From positions 1-64,000 of the forward strand of contig CAKRSV010000008.1 of assembly GCA_934401915.1 (NCBI GenBank): DNA of 64,000 nucleotides, in the 5' to 3' direction. A program made the position numbers and the translations under genes. This DNA comes from an uncultured Lachnospiraceae bacterium (GTDB taxonomy: Bacteria; Bacillota; Clostridia; Lachnospirales; Lachnospiraceae). Below, in pieces: positions 48,390-58,554 of the stretch (positions are counted from its first letter, which is position 1; every line of letters begins with the position of its first letter). Under the pieces are notes generated by a model. It saw only the letters and a program-made list of their open reading frames with translations. It made no database searches and had not been told where the DNA came from.

Positions 48390-48500
48390 GGATTTCCGGG
48401 GTAATTTTAAAACATCGGGTTTTTTACGCAAGCTGCAACGCTGCTCCAGCCTCACCGCAGACGCATACAGGAGCCCGGGCAAAGACCTCTTTCCGCAGCA

Positions 48501-48535
48501 AAAATCCCCCAGGACCTATAACCCGGGGGATTTTT
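48501..48535. terminator. terminator after the chemoreceptor gene
   Basis: AAAATCCCCC pairs with GGGGGATTTT; T residues follow on both strands. It lies 11 bases after the chemoreceptor stop. The stretch 48390-48500 between it and the arsR promoter holds nothing I can name. Confidence 0.85.
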
Positions 48536-48546
48536 CTGACACACTC

Positions 48547-50262
48547 TTACAGCTTGAAGAATGCTACTTCCGTTTCCAGTTTTTCTGCGACCTCTTTCAG
48601 TTCCTTCGCAGCGTTTGCCAGAAGGTTGATCGTCGCGTTGAGCTCTTCCATCGAAGCGGTCGTCTCCTCTGTCGATGCGGCGTTCTCTTCCGATACTGCA
48701 GACAGACTCTGGATCACATCTACAACCTTGCGTCTGTCGTCGTTACACTCTTTTGCCTGACCGTTGATGACCTGCATCTCCTTCATGGAGCCTTCAATTC
48801 CTATACTTACATCGTTGAACTTCTCGCGCGTCTCGTTCAGCTTCTGCTGCTGCAATGCCACGATCTCGTCCACTTCGTTCATGATCTTTACCGATGCCTG
48901 TGAATCGGATGCGAGCTGACCTACGATCTTCTCGATCGTCTTTGCGGACTGGTTGGAATCCTCAGACAGCTTGGAGATCTGCGTTGCCACAACGGCAAAG
49001 CCTCTTCCCGCCTCTCCGGCTCTCGCCGCCTCGATGCTTGCATTCAGCGCCAGAAGGCTTGTCTCGTTCGCGATGGAGGTGATCAGGTTGACTGCCTCCT
49101 GGATCTGCGTTGCCGATTCATTTGTTGTATGTACGGACTCTTCGATCTTGCGGATCGCCTCGATCGTCTTGTCGTTGGATACGCCAAGCTCCCGGATGAT
49201 CTGCTCAGACTCCTTGTCCGCCTGATGCATGCTGTCCGCAAGCTGATCCAGCTCTTTTACGCTTTCCACGATCTTCTCGATCAGCGTTCCCATATTGGTG
49301 ATCTGGAGCGTTGCTCCCTCAATGTCTTCCGCCATGGAGACGGCTCCCTTGGAGATATCCTCCACTGCGCTGCCAATCTCATCCGCCGTCGTCGAAGTCT
49401 GCGCCGCCATGGACTCCAAGGAATCCCCCTGATTTGCAAGCGTCTCAGAACTCTTCTTGATGTCTCCCATAATATCGCCCAGACGTTTGAGCAGATTCTG
49501 CATGGCATGTCCCATGACGCCGATCTCGTCGGTCCGCTTCAGGATATTCTGCGGCATCTCCATCGCAAGCTGTCCTTCCGAAAGGTTTACCAGCACATTC
49601 GCCGTATGGGAAACCGCACCGGCGATCTTCCTTGCACTAAGGATGACATACAGGCTCGCGATCACTACCATCAGAACAAACGCAACGACAATGATCTGCA
49701 CCTTCTGATTGATGAGGTTCGTCACATCCGTACTCGGCTGTCCGGCAAAAACCATTCCGACGATGGAGCCGTCGCTGCCCTTTACCGGCAGATAGAACGC
49801 GTAGTACTCTTCCCCATTGATCACAATGCCGGTCGTCTTGTAAGTCTCGCCCTTCTTCAGAACGGTATCGATCACCTCGTCAGATGCCTTGGTCCCTATG
49901 ATACGTTCCCCGGTATCCTTGTCGATCAGAGAGGTTGCCCGTCTCGTATCGCCGTAGAAAACGGTAACGTCCGCGTCGGTTCCTGCGGTAAGGCTGTCCA
50001 GAAGCGCCTCGTTCTCTGTAACGTTAAACTCCCCTTTGTAGAGCGTCACGCCGTCGTCTCCCAGCGCGTAGTCGCCCGGTGCAAAGCCTTCGTAGGCTGA
50101 CATCACGCTCTGACAAAGCATGTGCAGTCCGGCCAGCGCCTCATCCTTTACCATATCACGCATGGACCGGATACAGAAAATGGTGATCACCAATCCCAGC
50201 ACAATCATCGGGACCAGACTCATGCCAAGCAGCTTACTTATGATTCCTGTCTTTTTTTTCAT
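48547..50262 (-). CDS. methyl-accepting chemotaxis protein
   Basis: A 571-residue chemoreceptor. A first membrane span (about 12-32) is followed by an extracellular CACHE-like sensor (about 40-185, with [22 protein letters not shown]), a second span (about 190-212), a HAMP linker and the cytoplasmic signalling domain. The hairpin tip reads [24 protein letters not shown], as in all receptors that bind CheA and CheW. The ligand is unknown. Ribosome site GGAG. It is a single gene. No che or flagellar genes lie in the window. Confidence 0.95.
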   Translation of the reverse strand: MKKKTGIISKLLGMSLVPMIVLGLVITIFCIRSMRDMVKDEALAGLHMLCQSVMSAYEGFAPGDYALGDDGVTLYKGEFNVTENEALLDSLTAGTDADVTVFYGDTRRATSLIDKDTGERIIGTKASDEVIDTVLKKGETYKTTGIVINGEEYYAFYLPVKGSDGSIVGMVFAGQPSTDVTNLINQKVQIIVVAFVLMVVIASLYVILSARKIAGAVSHTANVLVNLSEGQLAMEMPQNILKRTDEIGVMGHAMQNLLKRLGDIMGDIKKSSETLANQGDSLESMAAQTSTTADEIGSAVEDISKGAVSMAEDIEGATLQITNMGTLIEKIVESVKELDQLADSMHQADKESEQIIRELGVSNDKTIEAIRKIEESVHTTNESATQIQEAVNLITSIANETSLLALNASIEAARAGEAGRGFAVVATQISKLSEDSNQSAKTIEKIVGQLASDSQASVKIMNEVDEIVALQQQKLNETREKFNDVSIGIEGSMKEMQVINGQAKECNDDRRKVVDVIQSLSAVSEENAASTEETTASMEELNATINLLANAAKELKEVAEKLETEVAFFKL

Positions 50263-50328
50263 ATCGCCTTTCTCCTATTCCCTTTTCACTTTTTCATTTG
50301 CATACCCTATATCTGCATCAACATTTGT

Positions 50329-50390
50329 ACAAATTTTATCACAATTTTCAGAATTTGTAAATTTATTTTTACAATTTTCACAAATTTTAT
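50329..50390. repeat. mirror-arranged AT-rich repeats upstream of the chemoreceptor
   Basis: ACAAATTTTAT occurs at 50329-50339 and 50380-50390, and ACAATTTTCA at 50341-50350 and 50371-50380, so the two motifs appear in the order A-B-B-A in the same orientation. The block lies between the proA stop and the chemoreceptor start. It may be a set of regulator sites or only A/T-rich drift. Confidence 0.4.
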
Positions 50391-50421
50391 GACATATTAT
50401 TACAATTCTAGGTCATCCTGT

Positions 50422-51666
50422 CTATCTTATCTGACCATTTCCTGTAATTGTATACTTATATGACATCAATTCCTTCAGCCCCATCGGTCCGCGCGCATGA
50501 AGTTTCTGGGTGCTGATACCGATCTCCGCACCGAATCCGAATTCAAATCCATCCGTAAACCGCGTGGAGGCGTTCGCATAGACGCAGGCGGAGTCGATCT
50601 CCCGCAGGAACTTTGCCGCGCGATCCTTATTTTCCGTGAGGATCGCATCGGAATGGCCTGTATTGTAACGGTTGATATGCTCGATCGCCTCCTCGACTGA
50701 GGATACAGTCTTGATCGACACAATGTAATCGAGGTATTCCTTCCCATAATCTTCCTCGGTCGCCTTCACCGCGTCCGGGATCTGCTCCAGAACCTTCTCG
50801 TCTCCACGAACCTCGACCTTTTTCTCAGCAAGTGCCTTTCCGAGCGCCGGCAGAAAGGCATCCGCGATCTTCTCGTGCACCAGGATCGACTCGCAGGCAT
50901 TGCAGACGCCGATCCGCTGCGTCTTTGCGTTGATGATGATCGGGATCGCCTTCGCAAGGTCCGCCTCCTCATCGACATAGATATGGCAGTTTCCTGTCCC
51001 TGTCTCGATAACCGGAACTGTACTGTTCTCCACCACTGCACGGATCAGTCCCGCTCCGCCTCTCGGGATCAGGAGATCCACATACTTTTTCAGTCTCATA
51101 AACTCCGTCGTGACGCTCCGGTCGTTGTTGTCGATCAGCTGGATCACATTTGGATCGATCCCTGTGTCCGTAAGCACGGAACGGATCACTCCGGTCACAG
51201 CAAGGTTGGAATACAGCGCGTCCTTTCCGCCCTTCAGGATCACCACATTGCCAGACTTAAAGCAAAGCCCAAAAGCGTCCGCCGTCACATTCGGTCTTGC
51301 CTCGTAGATGATCCCGATCACGCCCATCGGCACCCTGACTTTTTCAATGTGCAGTCCGTTAGGACGTTCGATCGTCTCTATCACTTGACCGACTGGGTCA
51401 GACAATTCTGTGATCTGTCGTATTCCTTCCGCCATTCCTTCGATCCGCTCCCTGGTCAGCTTCAACCGGTCCAAAAGTCCCTGCGACATCCCGTTCTCTT
51501 CTGCGATGGCGTAATCCTTTGCGTTTTCCTGAAGGATCCTCTCAGCGTTCGCCGGCAATGCCTGTGCGATCTGTAATAAAATTTTATTCTTTTCTTCCGC
51601 TTCCAGCGACTGTAGCGACTTTTTCGCTGCGACCGCTCTTTCACCCATCTGGTCTAAATATTCCAT
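50422..51666 (-). CDS. proA: gamma-glutamyl phosphate reductase ProA
   Basis: A 414-residue NADPH-dependent reductase for the second step of proline synthesis. The catalytic cysteine lies in IGVCNACESILVHE, and FGLCFKSGNVVILKGGKDA is conserved. AEIGISTQKLHARGPMGLKEL is the C-terminal signature. Ribosome site AAGGAGG. It is the last gene of proB-fthC-proA; proC is not in the window. Confidence 0.97.
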   Translation of the reverse strand: MEYLDQMGERAVAAKKSLQSLEAEEKNKILLQIAQALPANAERILQENAKDYAIAEENGMSQGLLDRLKLTRERIEGMAEGIRQITELSDPVGQVIETIERPNGLHIEKVRVPMGVIGIIYEARPNVTADAFGLCFKSGNVVILKGGKDALYSNLAVTGVIRSVLTDTGIDPNVIQLIDNNDRSVTTEFMRLKKYVDLLIPRGGAGLIRAVVENSTVPVIETGTGNCHIYVDEEADLAKAIPIIINAKTQRIGVCNACESILVHEKIADAFLPALGKALAEKKVEVRGDEKVLEQIPDAVKATEEDYGKEYLDYIVSIKTVSSVEEAIEHINRYNTGHSDAILTENKDRAAKFLREIDSACVYANASTRFTDGFEFGFGAEIGISTQKLHARGPMGLKELMSYKYTITGNGQIR

Positions 51667-51679
51667 CCTGTTCTCCTCC

Positions 51680-52291
51680 TTACCGATAGATTTCCATCTC
51701 CGTTATGACAAGGTCAGGGGCAATGTCATGCCTCTGCACCGGTATCTCTTCTATGATCTGGCATGAAAAGCCAAGTGCCGCCGTACACAGCTCACATTCC
51801 GGCATCCCGGCAAGATAGCGGTCATAATATCCGCCTCCATAGCCGATCCGGTTGCGCTTTGCATCAAATGCCGCGCCCGGCATCCACATCATCACCTTCT
51901 GCCCGCGAAACGCATCCTTCTCAGGGATCTGCTTCTCGTCCGGCTCCGGTTCCATGATCCCGCGAAAGCCTTCCTTCAGTTCCTCCCTGCTGTGGATCTC
52001 CCAGAAGCGCATTTCCGATCCCTCCACCTTTGGCAGAAGGACTCTTTTCCGATCCGCAAGCGCCCGGTCGATCAGTTCCTTTGTATCCACCTCGCTCCGA
52101 AAACTTGCGTAGGCAAGGATCCAGTCCGCAGTCTGATACTCCGGCAGCGCCGTCACCTTCTTAAGGATCTGTCTGCTGTACTGCAGCCGTTCTGTCTCGG
52201 AAAGCCGGTCGCGCTTTGCCAGGGTTTCTTTCCGGAGGCTTTTCTGGATCCCTGAAGCCGGATCTACCACTCGCTCTTTTTCCATCGCCAT
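51680..52291 (-). CDS. 5-formyltetrahydrofolate cyclo-ligase
   Basis: A 203-residue enzyme that converts 5-formyl-THF to methenyl-THF using ATP. The nucleotide and folate loops are IQKSLRKETLAKRDRLS at the N-terminus, FRSEVDTKELI in the middle and RIGYGGGYYDRYLA near the end, the family signature. It is encoded between proB and proA (6 and 13 bases), an order without clear metabolic logic that is nevertheless common in clostridia. Confidence 0.95.
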   Translation of the reverse strand: MAMEKERVVDPASGIQKSLRKETLAKRDRLSETERLQYSRQILKKVTALPEYQTADWILAYASFRSEVDTKELIDRALADRKRVLLPKVEGSEMRFWEIHSREELKEGFRGIMEPEPDEKQIPEKDAFRGQKVMMWMPGAAFDAKRNRIGYGGGYYDRYLAGMPECELCTAALGFSCQIIEEIPVQRHDIAPDLVITEMEIYR

Positions 52292-52297
52292 TCTCCG

Positions 52298-53152
52298 TTA
52301 TTTGTGCATCTGCTGCACGAAAAGCGGCAGATCAAACGTTTCATCCTTATGGGATACAAAGATGGTTCCGATGTCCTTGCCGTCCACGATCCTATGTATC
52401 ACCTTGATGTCGCTGCTGTTCGCGATCACCATATCGACTCCCATGCTTCCGGCGATCCTTGCCGCCTGTAGCTTGGTGTTCATCCCGCCGGTGCCTACGC
52501 TGCTTCCGGTGGACTCCTTGCCCATCTGCATCAGCTCGTCCGACAGATCATCGACAACGCTGATAAACTTTGCATCCGGATTCTTGTGCGGATCGTCCGT
52601 GTACAGCCCGTCGATATCGGACAGCAGGATCAGAAGATCCGCCTCGACCAGCGAAGCAACGATGGCCGACAGGCTGTCGTTATCTCCGATCTCGATCTCG
52701 TAGGTTGCGACCGTATCGTTTTCGTTGACAACCGGTATGACGCCCAGCTTAAAAAGCTCGTCAAAGGTATTCTTTGCATTGAACCGGTTGAGATTGTCCA
52801 CGATCGTATTCTTGGTCATCAGGATCTGTGCCGCGATCTGGTTATACTCGGCAAAGATCTTCTGATAGGTCATCATCAGCCTTGCCTGTCCGATCGCTGC
52901 GCACGCCTGCTTCACGGCGATCGGATTGTCCTTCTGCGCGTCGTTCAGGATCGCCTTACGCCCGACCGCGATCGCGCCGGAGGTGACCAGCACGACATCC
53001 TTTCCCCGGTTTCTCAGATCGCACAGCTCCCTCACAAGTACATCCAGCTTTGTGTAATCCAGATCTCCCGTTTCCTGATGCTGCAGGGACGAAGATCCGA
53101 TCTTTATCACGATCCTTTTCTTATCTTTTAATAAACTGCGATAATCATCCAT
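52298..53152 (-). CDS. proB: glutamate 5-kinase ProB, short form without PUA domain
   Basis: A 284-residue amino acid kinase for the first step of proline synthesis. KIGSSSLQHQETGDLD is the N-terminal loop, VTSGAIAVGRKA and the LLSDIDGLYTDDP motif bind substrate, and GGMNTKLQAARIAGSMG is conserved. The protein stops at the end of the kinase domain, so it lacks the roughly 90-residue PUA domain of E. coli ProB. Feedback by proline occurs in the kinase domain and may be retained. First gene of the proline cluster. Confidence 0.95.
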   Translation of the reverse strand: MDDYRSLLKDKKRIVIKIGSSSLQHQETGDLDYTKLDVLVRELCDLRNRGKDVVLVTSGAIAVGRKAILNDAQKDNPIAVKQACAAIGQARLMMTYQKIFAEYNQIAAQILMTKNTIVDNLNRFNAKNTFDELFKLGVIPVVNENDTVATYEIEIGDNDSLSAIVASLVEADLLILLSDIDGLYTDDPHKNPDAKFISVVDDLSDELMQMGKESTGSSVGTGGMNTKLQAARIAGSMGVDMVIANSSDIKVIHRIVDGKDIGTIFVSHKDETFDLPLFVQQMHK

Positions 53153-53200
53153 CTCTCTTTTCCTTCTTTAATCTTTCTTCTTTCTATTTATCCTTTATCT

Positions 53201-54835
53201 CTATTCTTTATCCTGTATCACCGGTTCCTGCGTCAGCAAAAGTGCCGCCTTCTCCGCAATGAAAATCCCGTCCATCGCAGCCGATGTGATCCCTCCGGCG
53301 TATCCGGCTCCCTCGCCGCATGGGAAAAGTCCGCGGATCTTTGACTGCCCGGTATCGTCCCGGCTGATCCGCACCGGTGAAGAAGTCCGGCTCTCCACCC
53401 CGGAAAGAAACGCGCCACCGTCCGCAAAGCCTGGCAATGTATGGCCGATCAGATCAATTCCTTCCGCCAGTTCCTTTCCAAGCCTCTCCGGCAGTATTTC
53501 ATGTACCGAAGCCATCCGCCAGCTTCCCTTGATCTGCGGTTGAAAATCCGGGTACGCTTTCTCCAGCCCCTCCTGCGGGGCTACCTTGCCAGTCACTGCC
53601 GTATGGAAATCCCGGTATCGCTCCACCGGGATGCTTCCCTGCCCGATCTGCCACGCCTTCTTTTCCAGCTCCCGCTGAAAAGCGATCCCCGCAAGCGGGT
53701 GGCTGTCCGGGTAGTCGTCCGGCGTCACCGTAACGATCATGGCGCTGTTGCTGTTTGCGCCGTCTCTCCCGCTGTAACTCATGCCGTTGACCGCCAGTCT
53801 CTCCGGCTCCGAAGAGGCATTGACCACGTAGCCGCCCGGGCACATACAGAACGAATACACGCCCCGTCCCGCCTGTGTCCTCGCCGTCACCTTGTAGCTT
53901 GCCGCAGGCAGCTTTTCGCTCTGTACGCCATACTGCTGTTCATCGATCATCCTGCGCGGATGCTCCATCCGAAGTCCTACAGCAAACGCCTTCGCCTCCA
54001 TGGGAACGCCCTGTCCATAGAGCTGCGCAAACGTATCCCGCGCGCTGTGTCCCACGGCAAGGATCAGAGCGTCCGTCTCAAGAAGCTCCACTCCGTTTAC
54101 CTGCACTCCGGTAAGTCGCCCGCCCTCGGTGCAGATCCTGGTCACTTTGCTCTCAAACCGGACTTCGCCGCCGTACTCAATAATCTTTTTCCGTATGTTT
54201 TTCACGACCTGAACCAGCTTATCCGTTCCGATATGCGGTTTGGCGTCATAAAGGATCTGCTCCGGCGCGCCGGCCTCCACGAAGATCCGCAGTACCTCCT
54301 TGTTTCTGCCCAGCCTGTCCTTCACCAGCGTATTGAGTTTTCCATCCGAGAATGTCCCGGCGCCTCCCTCTCCGAACTGTACGTTGGATTCCGGGTCAAG
54401 AACTCCTTCCTTCCAGAACGTTTCCACATCCCGTACTCTCTCTTCCACCGGTCTGCCGCGCTCTAAAAGGACCGGTCGGAAGCCGTGCCTGGCAAGCATA
54501 TACCCGCAGAACAGTCCTGCCGGACCCATCCCGGCGATCACCGGCCGCTTTTGGGACACCGGATCTGCCTGTACAGGAAACGCGTATCTTTTTTCTTCTA
54601 TTTTCTGTACCTGCCCGTTCCGGCATCTGGCGATCAGCTTATCTTCTTCCGGGACTTCCACATCCACTGTATAGCTCAGGAAAATCTCCGGCTTTTTTCT
54701 CGCATCGATCGATTTTCGCACCAGCCGCATCGTCCGGATCTTCGACGGATCCGTCCGCAGGAGCTTCGCCGTCTTATGTAGCAGTTCCTTCTCCGTATGC
54801 CCGATCGGCATTTTTATCTGACTGACTCGTATCAT
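53201..54835 (-). CDS. FAD-dependent oxidoreductase (COG2509 type)
   Basis: A 544-residue flavoprotein. An N-terminal 90-residue part (IRVSQIKMPIGHTEKELLHKTAKLL) precedes the Rossmann FAD loop PVIAGMGPAGLFCGYMLARHG. GEGGAGTFSDGKLNT and FPCGEGAGYAGGI are family signatures. The substrate is not known. The start at 54835 overlaps the previous gene's stop as ATGA, so the two flavoproteins are translationally coupled. Confidence 0.9.
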   Translation of the reverse strand: MIRVSQIKMPIGHTEKELLHKTAKLLRTDPSKIRTMRLVRKSIDARKKPEIFLSYTVDVEVPEEDKLIARCRNGQVQKIEEKRYAFPVQADPVSQKRPVIAGMGPAGLFCGYMLARHGFRPVLLERGRPVEERVRDVETFWKEGVLDPESNVQFGEGGAGTFSDGKLNTLVKDRLGRNKEVLRIFVEAGAPEQILYDAKPHIGTDKLVQVVKNIRKKIIEYGGEVRFESKVTRICTEGGRLTGVQVNGVELLETDALILAVGHSARDTFAQLYGQGVPMEAKAFAVGLRMEHPRRMIDEQQYGVQSEKLPAASYKVTARTQAGRGVYSFCMCPGGYVVNASSEPERLAVNGMSYSGRDGANSNSAMIVTVTPDDYPDSHPLAGIAFQRELEKKAWQIGQGSIPVERYRDFHTAVTGKVAPQEGLEKAYPDFQPQIKGSWRMASVHEILPERLGKELAEGIDLIGHTLPGFADGGAFLSGVESRTSSPVRISRDDTGQSKIRGLFPCGEGAGYAGGITSAAMDGIFIAEKAALLLTQEPVIQDKE

Positions 54836-56061
54836 TGTACCTGTTCCTTCCGCGCCGCAGCCCTCCCGGCGATCCTTCCGCTCGTCCAGGCCCACTGCAG
54901 ATTGTATCCCCCACAGATCCCGTCAATATCCAGAACCTCTCCGGCAAAATAGAGCCCCGCCATTCTCCTGGATTCCAGCTCCTGCGTCACTTCGGCAAAA
55001 TTTACTCCCCCGGCAGTCACCTGCGCCTGTTCAAAGGGATTTGTGCCGTTCACGGTCACTTCCAAGCAGTGACAGAGCTCCTGTAATTTATGCCGCTTTC
55101 CTTCCGGGACGGCGCTCTTTCCCTCCTCCGCCCGGATCCCGGTCTTTTGCAGAAGCATACGATTCAGCTTCTGGTTCAGAAGCCCCGTCATAAATTCTTC
55201 CATCGTCTCCTGTGGCCAGCGCTCCCAGCGCTCCTTCCAAAACAGCGAATCCGCACCGGAATCCTGGATCAGATGGATCCGCACGCAGACTTTTTTTCGT
55301 GCCTCCAGTGCATATGCCGCCTCTCTGCTGATCTGAAATACCGGGATCCCCGATATCCCGTAATCGGTAAACTGCAGCTCGCCGCTCTCGCCAAGAACAG
55401 TCTCTCCATCCACAACAAGATCTATCTTCGCTTCGCACCGCACGCCCGTGATGCTCTTCCAGAAATCTCCCTCACAGCGTAGCGCCGTGAGCGCAGGCAC
55501 CGGGGTGACAATGTCATGCCCCAGCGCGCGTGCCATGTAGAGCCCGTCGCCGTTTGACCCGGTCTTTGGCGAAGCCAGACCACCGCAGGTAAGGATTACC
55601 GCATCCCAGAGAGAACTTTCCTTCGCCGCCGTCCGTATCTCCAGCTTCTCATTTTCTTTCCGGATACTCTTCACACCGGACTGCGTCTTTACGGTAATCT
55701 TCCGTCTTGCCAGTTCCATGCAGAGCACATCCAGCACCGTCGACGCCTGTTCACTGGCAGGATAGAGATAGCCGTTCCGGTCTTTGACGCGCATGCCAAG
55801 CTGTTCAAAAAAATGGATCGTGTCCGCCGTTCCAAACCGCTGCAGATACTTCTCCACCTGCACGCTGCCGGTTCCGTAAAAACAATCCGCGCTCATCACT
55901 TTGTTGGAGAAATTGCACTTTCCGTTTCCGGTAGCCAGAATCTTTTTCCCCACTCTATCATTCTTTTCAAACAGAGTCACCTCGGCTCCCTCACCGGCTG
56001 CGGATATCGCCGCCATCATGCCGGAAGCGCCGCCGCCGACTACCGCCACTTTCCTCTTCAT
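54832..56061 (-). CDS. HI0933-like NAD(P)/FAD-dependent oxidoreductase
   Basis: A 409-residue flavoprotein of the HI0933/BaiN family. The FAD loop is KVAVVGGGASGMMAAISAAGEGAEVTLFEKNDRVGKK, and GLYFAGEVLDIDGICGGYNLQWAWTSG is the C-terminal signature. Some members from gut Clostridia were reported to reduce bile-acid intermediates, but most are uncharacterised and no other bai genes are present. I use the ATG at 56061 that starts the FAD loop. Confidence 0.92.
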   Translation of the reverse strand: MKRKVAVVGGGASGMMAAISAAGEGAEVTLFEKNDRVGKKILATGNGKCNFSNKVMSADCFYGTGSVQVEKYLQRFGTADTIHFFEQLGMRVKDRNGYLYPASEQASTVLDVLCMELARRKITVKTQSGVKSIRKENEKLEIRTAAKESSLWDAVILTCGGLASPKTGSNGDGLYMARALGHDIVTPVPALTALRCEGDFWKSITGVRCEAKIDLVVDGETVLGESGELQFTDYGISGIPVFQISREAAYALEARKKVCVRIHLIQDSGADSLFWKERWERWPQETMEEFMTGLLNQKLNRMLLQKTGIRAEEGKSAVPEGKRHKLQELCHCLEVTVNGTNPFEQAQVTAGGVNFAEVTQELESRRMAGLYFAGEVLDIDGICGGYNLQWAWTSGRIAGRAAARKEQVQ

Positions 56062-56125
56062 TCTCTTATCCCGCATTTTCCACTCATTTGCCGTCTGTTT
56101 TGGCATCCTATCAGTTATGATACCC

Positions 56126-56749
56126 TCAACTGGAATAAGATTCAAGAAAATTATACAAAGCATCCTCACTCTTTACCAGTTTTCCCTGCATGATATCCTG
56201 CTGCAGACTCTCGTCCAGCCGGTCTAAGAGGATATCCGTATTCATGTAAAGCGTCTGCCTGTCCTCTTCATACACCACCACAAAGTGATCTGCCACCATC
56301 AGGTAGAACTGCTTCGGCTCCTCTTCTTTATAATATTTGCAGATAACGACGCGGTCCTTTGAAAAGGCGGTCAGCTCAATCGTCTGAAAGCCCTGCTCCA
56401 GCTCTGTAAGCGGCGGATTTGCGTCGTACGCCTCCATCTCATGGATCATCTGCTCCCGGTTCAGCCCGATGTACTTCATCGGAACTGGCAGTTCCTCCTC
56501 CACGATCTGCCCGTCTCCCAGATTGACCGTCTCCACAAGGTAACAGGTGTCTGCCGAGATCACCGGCGCTTTCTCGGACAGCGTTTCGATCACCTGCTCC
56601 TCCGTCTCTTCACCCGCCGCGTCGCTCTCCTGCACCGGATATCTGCCCGGATAGAAGAAAGTTTCTGCCCGGAGCGCGGCATATCCGCCTCCCGCGATCA
56701 GTACACAGGCATACAAAAGAAAAAGACTGATACGTCTTACTGTTTTCAT
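56126..56749 (-). CDS. hypothetical exported protein, BofC-like in size and layout
   Basis: A 207-residue protein with an N-terminal membrane anchor (about 7-27), then an extracytoplasmic part with alternating beta-type segments (DTCYLVETVNLGDGQIVEEELPVPMKYIGLNREQM). Size and layout recall the BofC-like proteins of spore formers, but I see no decisive motif. Ribosome site AAAGG. It precedes the HI0933-type gene by 64 bases. Confidence 0.7.
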   Translation of the reverse strand: MKTVRRISLFLLYACVLIAGGGYAALRAETFFYPGRYPVQESDAAGEETEEQVIETLSEKAPVISADTCYLVETVNLGDGQIVEEELPVPMKYIGLNREQMIHEMEAYDANPPLTELEQGFQTIELTAFSKDRVVICKYYKEEEPKQFYLMVADHFVVVYEEDRQTLYMNTDILLDRLDESLQQDIMQGKLVKSEDALYNFLESYSS

Positions 56750-56866
56750 CCTACTATAACAACCTTTCTCACGGATTCATTCGTAATTAGTATCAGCCAA
56801 AATATGTCAACTTATTCGTATCTGTCCCTGTCTGCACTTGAAAAAAAATGCAGCACGCCTTTCCTA

Positions 56867-58513
56867 TCAGAAAATCCGGAGCTGTCTTCCGAGCGTGATA
56901 AAAAACAGACCAAACCAGGTTCGGGAAAGCTCCTCCTCCGTCACAACCCGCAGGATCATAAACAGCAGGATATCCACGATGATCCCGATCAGAATACAGA
57001 CCAAAAGCGTCACAAGCGCGCCGGCACTCCCCAAAAGCAGACGGCTAAGAAGCAGCGCAACCAGCCCGGAAACACCGGAAGCTACCGCCGGAAAAGCAGC
57101 AGAACGAAGCCAGTCGATCCGGCATTGTTTAAAGCGGTTCAGCAGTACAAACGCAAGCGCCAGATACACGCCGTAAAAGACCGCCAGGGAAAGTGCGACG
57201 CCCTGCGCCCCCATCGAGCCCTTCTGAACCAGCAGATAAGCCGCAAGAATATGGACAACAAACGCCACAAGGGTTGCCAGCATCCCCTCCCGGAACAGGC
57301 GCAGCCTCAGAAGCAGCTGTCCGTTCAGAAAGCTGAAAGCAAATGCCGCCACCACAAGCGCTCCTGTCCGCACGATCTGCGCCGCGTATTCTGTCTCCGT
57401 GTGAAACAGCAGCTTTGCAAAAGGCTCCGCAAGCACGGCAAGATAGATCGCCACCGGGAACGTGAGCATCCCCGCCTTGCGCACCGCGCGGTCCATACGC
57501 TCGCGCATGGTGTGATATTCTTCTTTTTCACAGGCAGCCGCAATCCTCGCTACGTGACTCTGGAACCCAAGGCACACCAGCGCGGCAAAGACGCCGGGCA
57601 GCGCGATCCCTTTTCCATAACAGACGCCCCACAATGCAGTACGGCTCTCGCCAAGCTCCGACCGGTTCATGCTGTAGTTAAACATTCTCTGGTCAAATAA
57701 AAGCAGCAGGTTCGGCACCACCGTCATAAAGATGACCGGCAGGCTGCTCCACAGGATCGTCCGGGCAAGAGCCGCTGTGCTCTCCGCCCTGCGTCCACTG
57801 TCCTGTGCACAAAGCCGCCGGATCGTTCCAGCATACATTGCATAGACGACCAGCAGAAAAAGCAGCGTGATCACCTCTGCCGCGCAGATCCCGACCATCG
57901 CCCCTAAGGCGCTGTACAGATAGGTATACGCATCCCTTCGCAGAAGCGTCGCCGTCTTCTCTCCGTAGACGCGGAACGACCTTCCGCAGACGATCGTAAG
58001 CAGTACAAAAAGTCCCTTCTCAAGGTACTGCGAATACAGCACCGTCTTACCAAGTCCAAAGCCTCCAAAGCACCCCCGCAGCGCCCCGATGACAGCCGTC
58101 AGAAAGACAGCCGGAGCCGCCGCCATGATGGCCAGCCTGCTGAACGCTTCCAGCGATACCTTTACGGCGATCCCATCCGCCAGCAGAAAAAGCAGCGCCG
58201 CCATCACGCCGCCAAGGACGACGCAGAGCCACAGAGCCGCCGTGAACACCCTCCGCGCATTGCGGTACTGTTCCCGCTTTACGCGGTAGCGGATCAGACC
58301 GCTCACGGATCTGGAAATGCCGTATGAGAACATAATCTCCGCAGCAAAGAAAATCTCAAATGCCGGGGCAAAGAGTCCCATCCCGGCATCCCCTATCACG
58401 CCGCCAAGCGGTATTCTCATCGCAAGGAGCAGCATACAGGTAAGTATGCCTGCCGCCGCAAAGATCGCCTGTTCTCCTCCGGATCGTTTCTTCCTGTGTA
58501 TCCTGATCTTCAT
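56867..58513 (-). CDS. MATE/polysaccharide flippase-like membrane protein
   Basis: A 548-residue protein with about 14 membrane spans, of the MurJ/SpoVB/Wzx (MVF) superfamily. FAPAFEIFFAAEIMFSYGISRSVSGLIRYR and ALRGCFGGFGLGKTVLYSQYLEKGLF recall the SpoVB group, though it is not close enough to name. Members flip lipid-linked sugars. Ribosome site GGGAG. It lies just after ybeY in the same direction, 41 bases on. Confidence 0.85.
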   Translation of the reverse strand: MKIRIHRKKRSGGEQAIFAAAGILTCMLLLAMRIPLGGVIGDAGMGLFAPAFEIFFAAEIMFSYGISRSVSGLIRYRVKREQYRNARRVFTAALWLCVVLGGVMAALLFLLADGIAVKVSLEAFSRLAIMAAAPAVFLTAVIGALRGCFGGFGLGKTVLYSQYLEKGLFVLLTIVCGRSFRVYGEKTATLLRRDAYTYLYSALGAMVGICAAEVITLLFLLVVYAMYAGTIRRLCAQDSGRRAESTAALARTILWSSLPVIFMTVVPNLLLLFDQRMFNYSMNRSELGESRTALWGVCYGKGIALPGVFAALVCLGFQSHVARIAAACEKEEYHTMRERMDRAVRKAGMLTFPVAIYLAVLAEPFAKLLFHTETEYAAQIVRTGALVVAAFAFSFLNGQLLLRLRLFREGMLATLVAFVVHILAAYLLVQKGSMGAQGVALSLAVFYGVYLALAFVLLNRFKQCRIDWLRSAAFPAVASGVSGLVALLLSRLLLGSAGALVTLLVCILIGIIVDILLFMILRVVTEEELSRTWFGLFFITLGRQLRIF

Positions 58514-58554
58514 AGTCGTATCGTTCTCCCGTTATTCTCTCTTCCCGTAAAATC

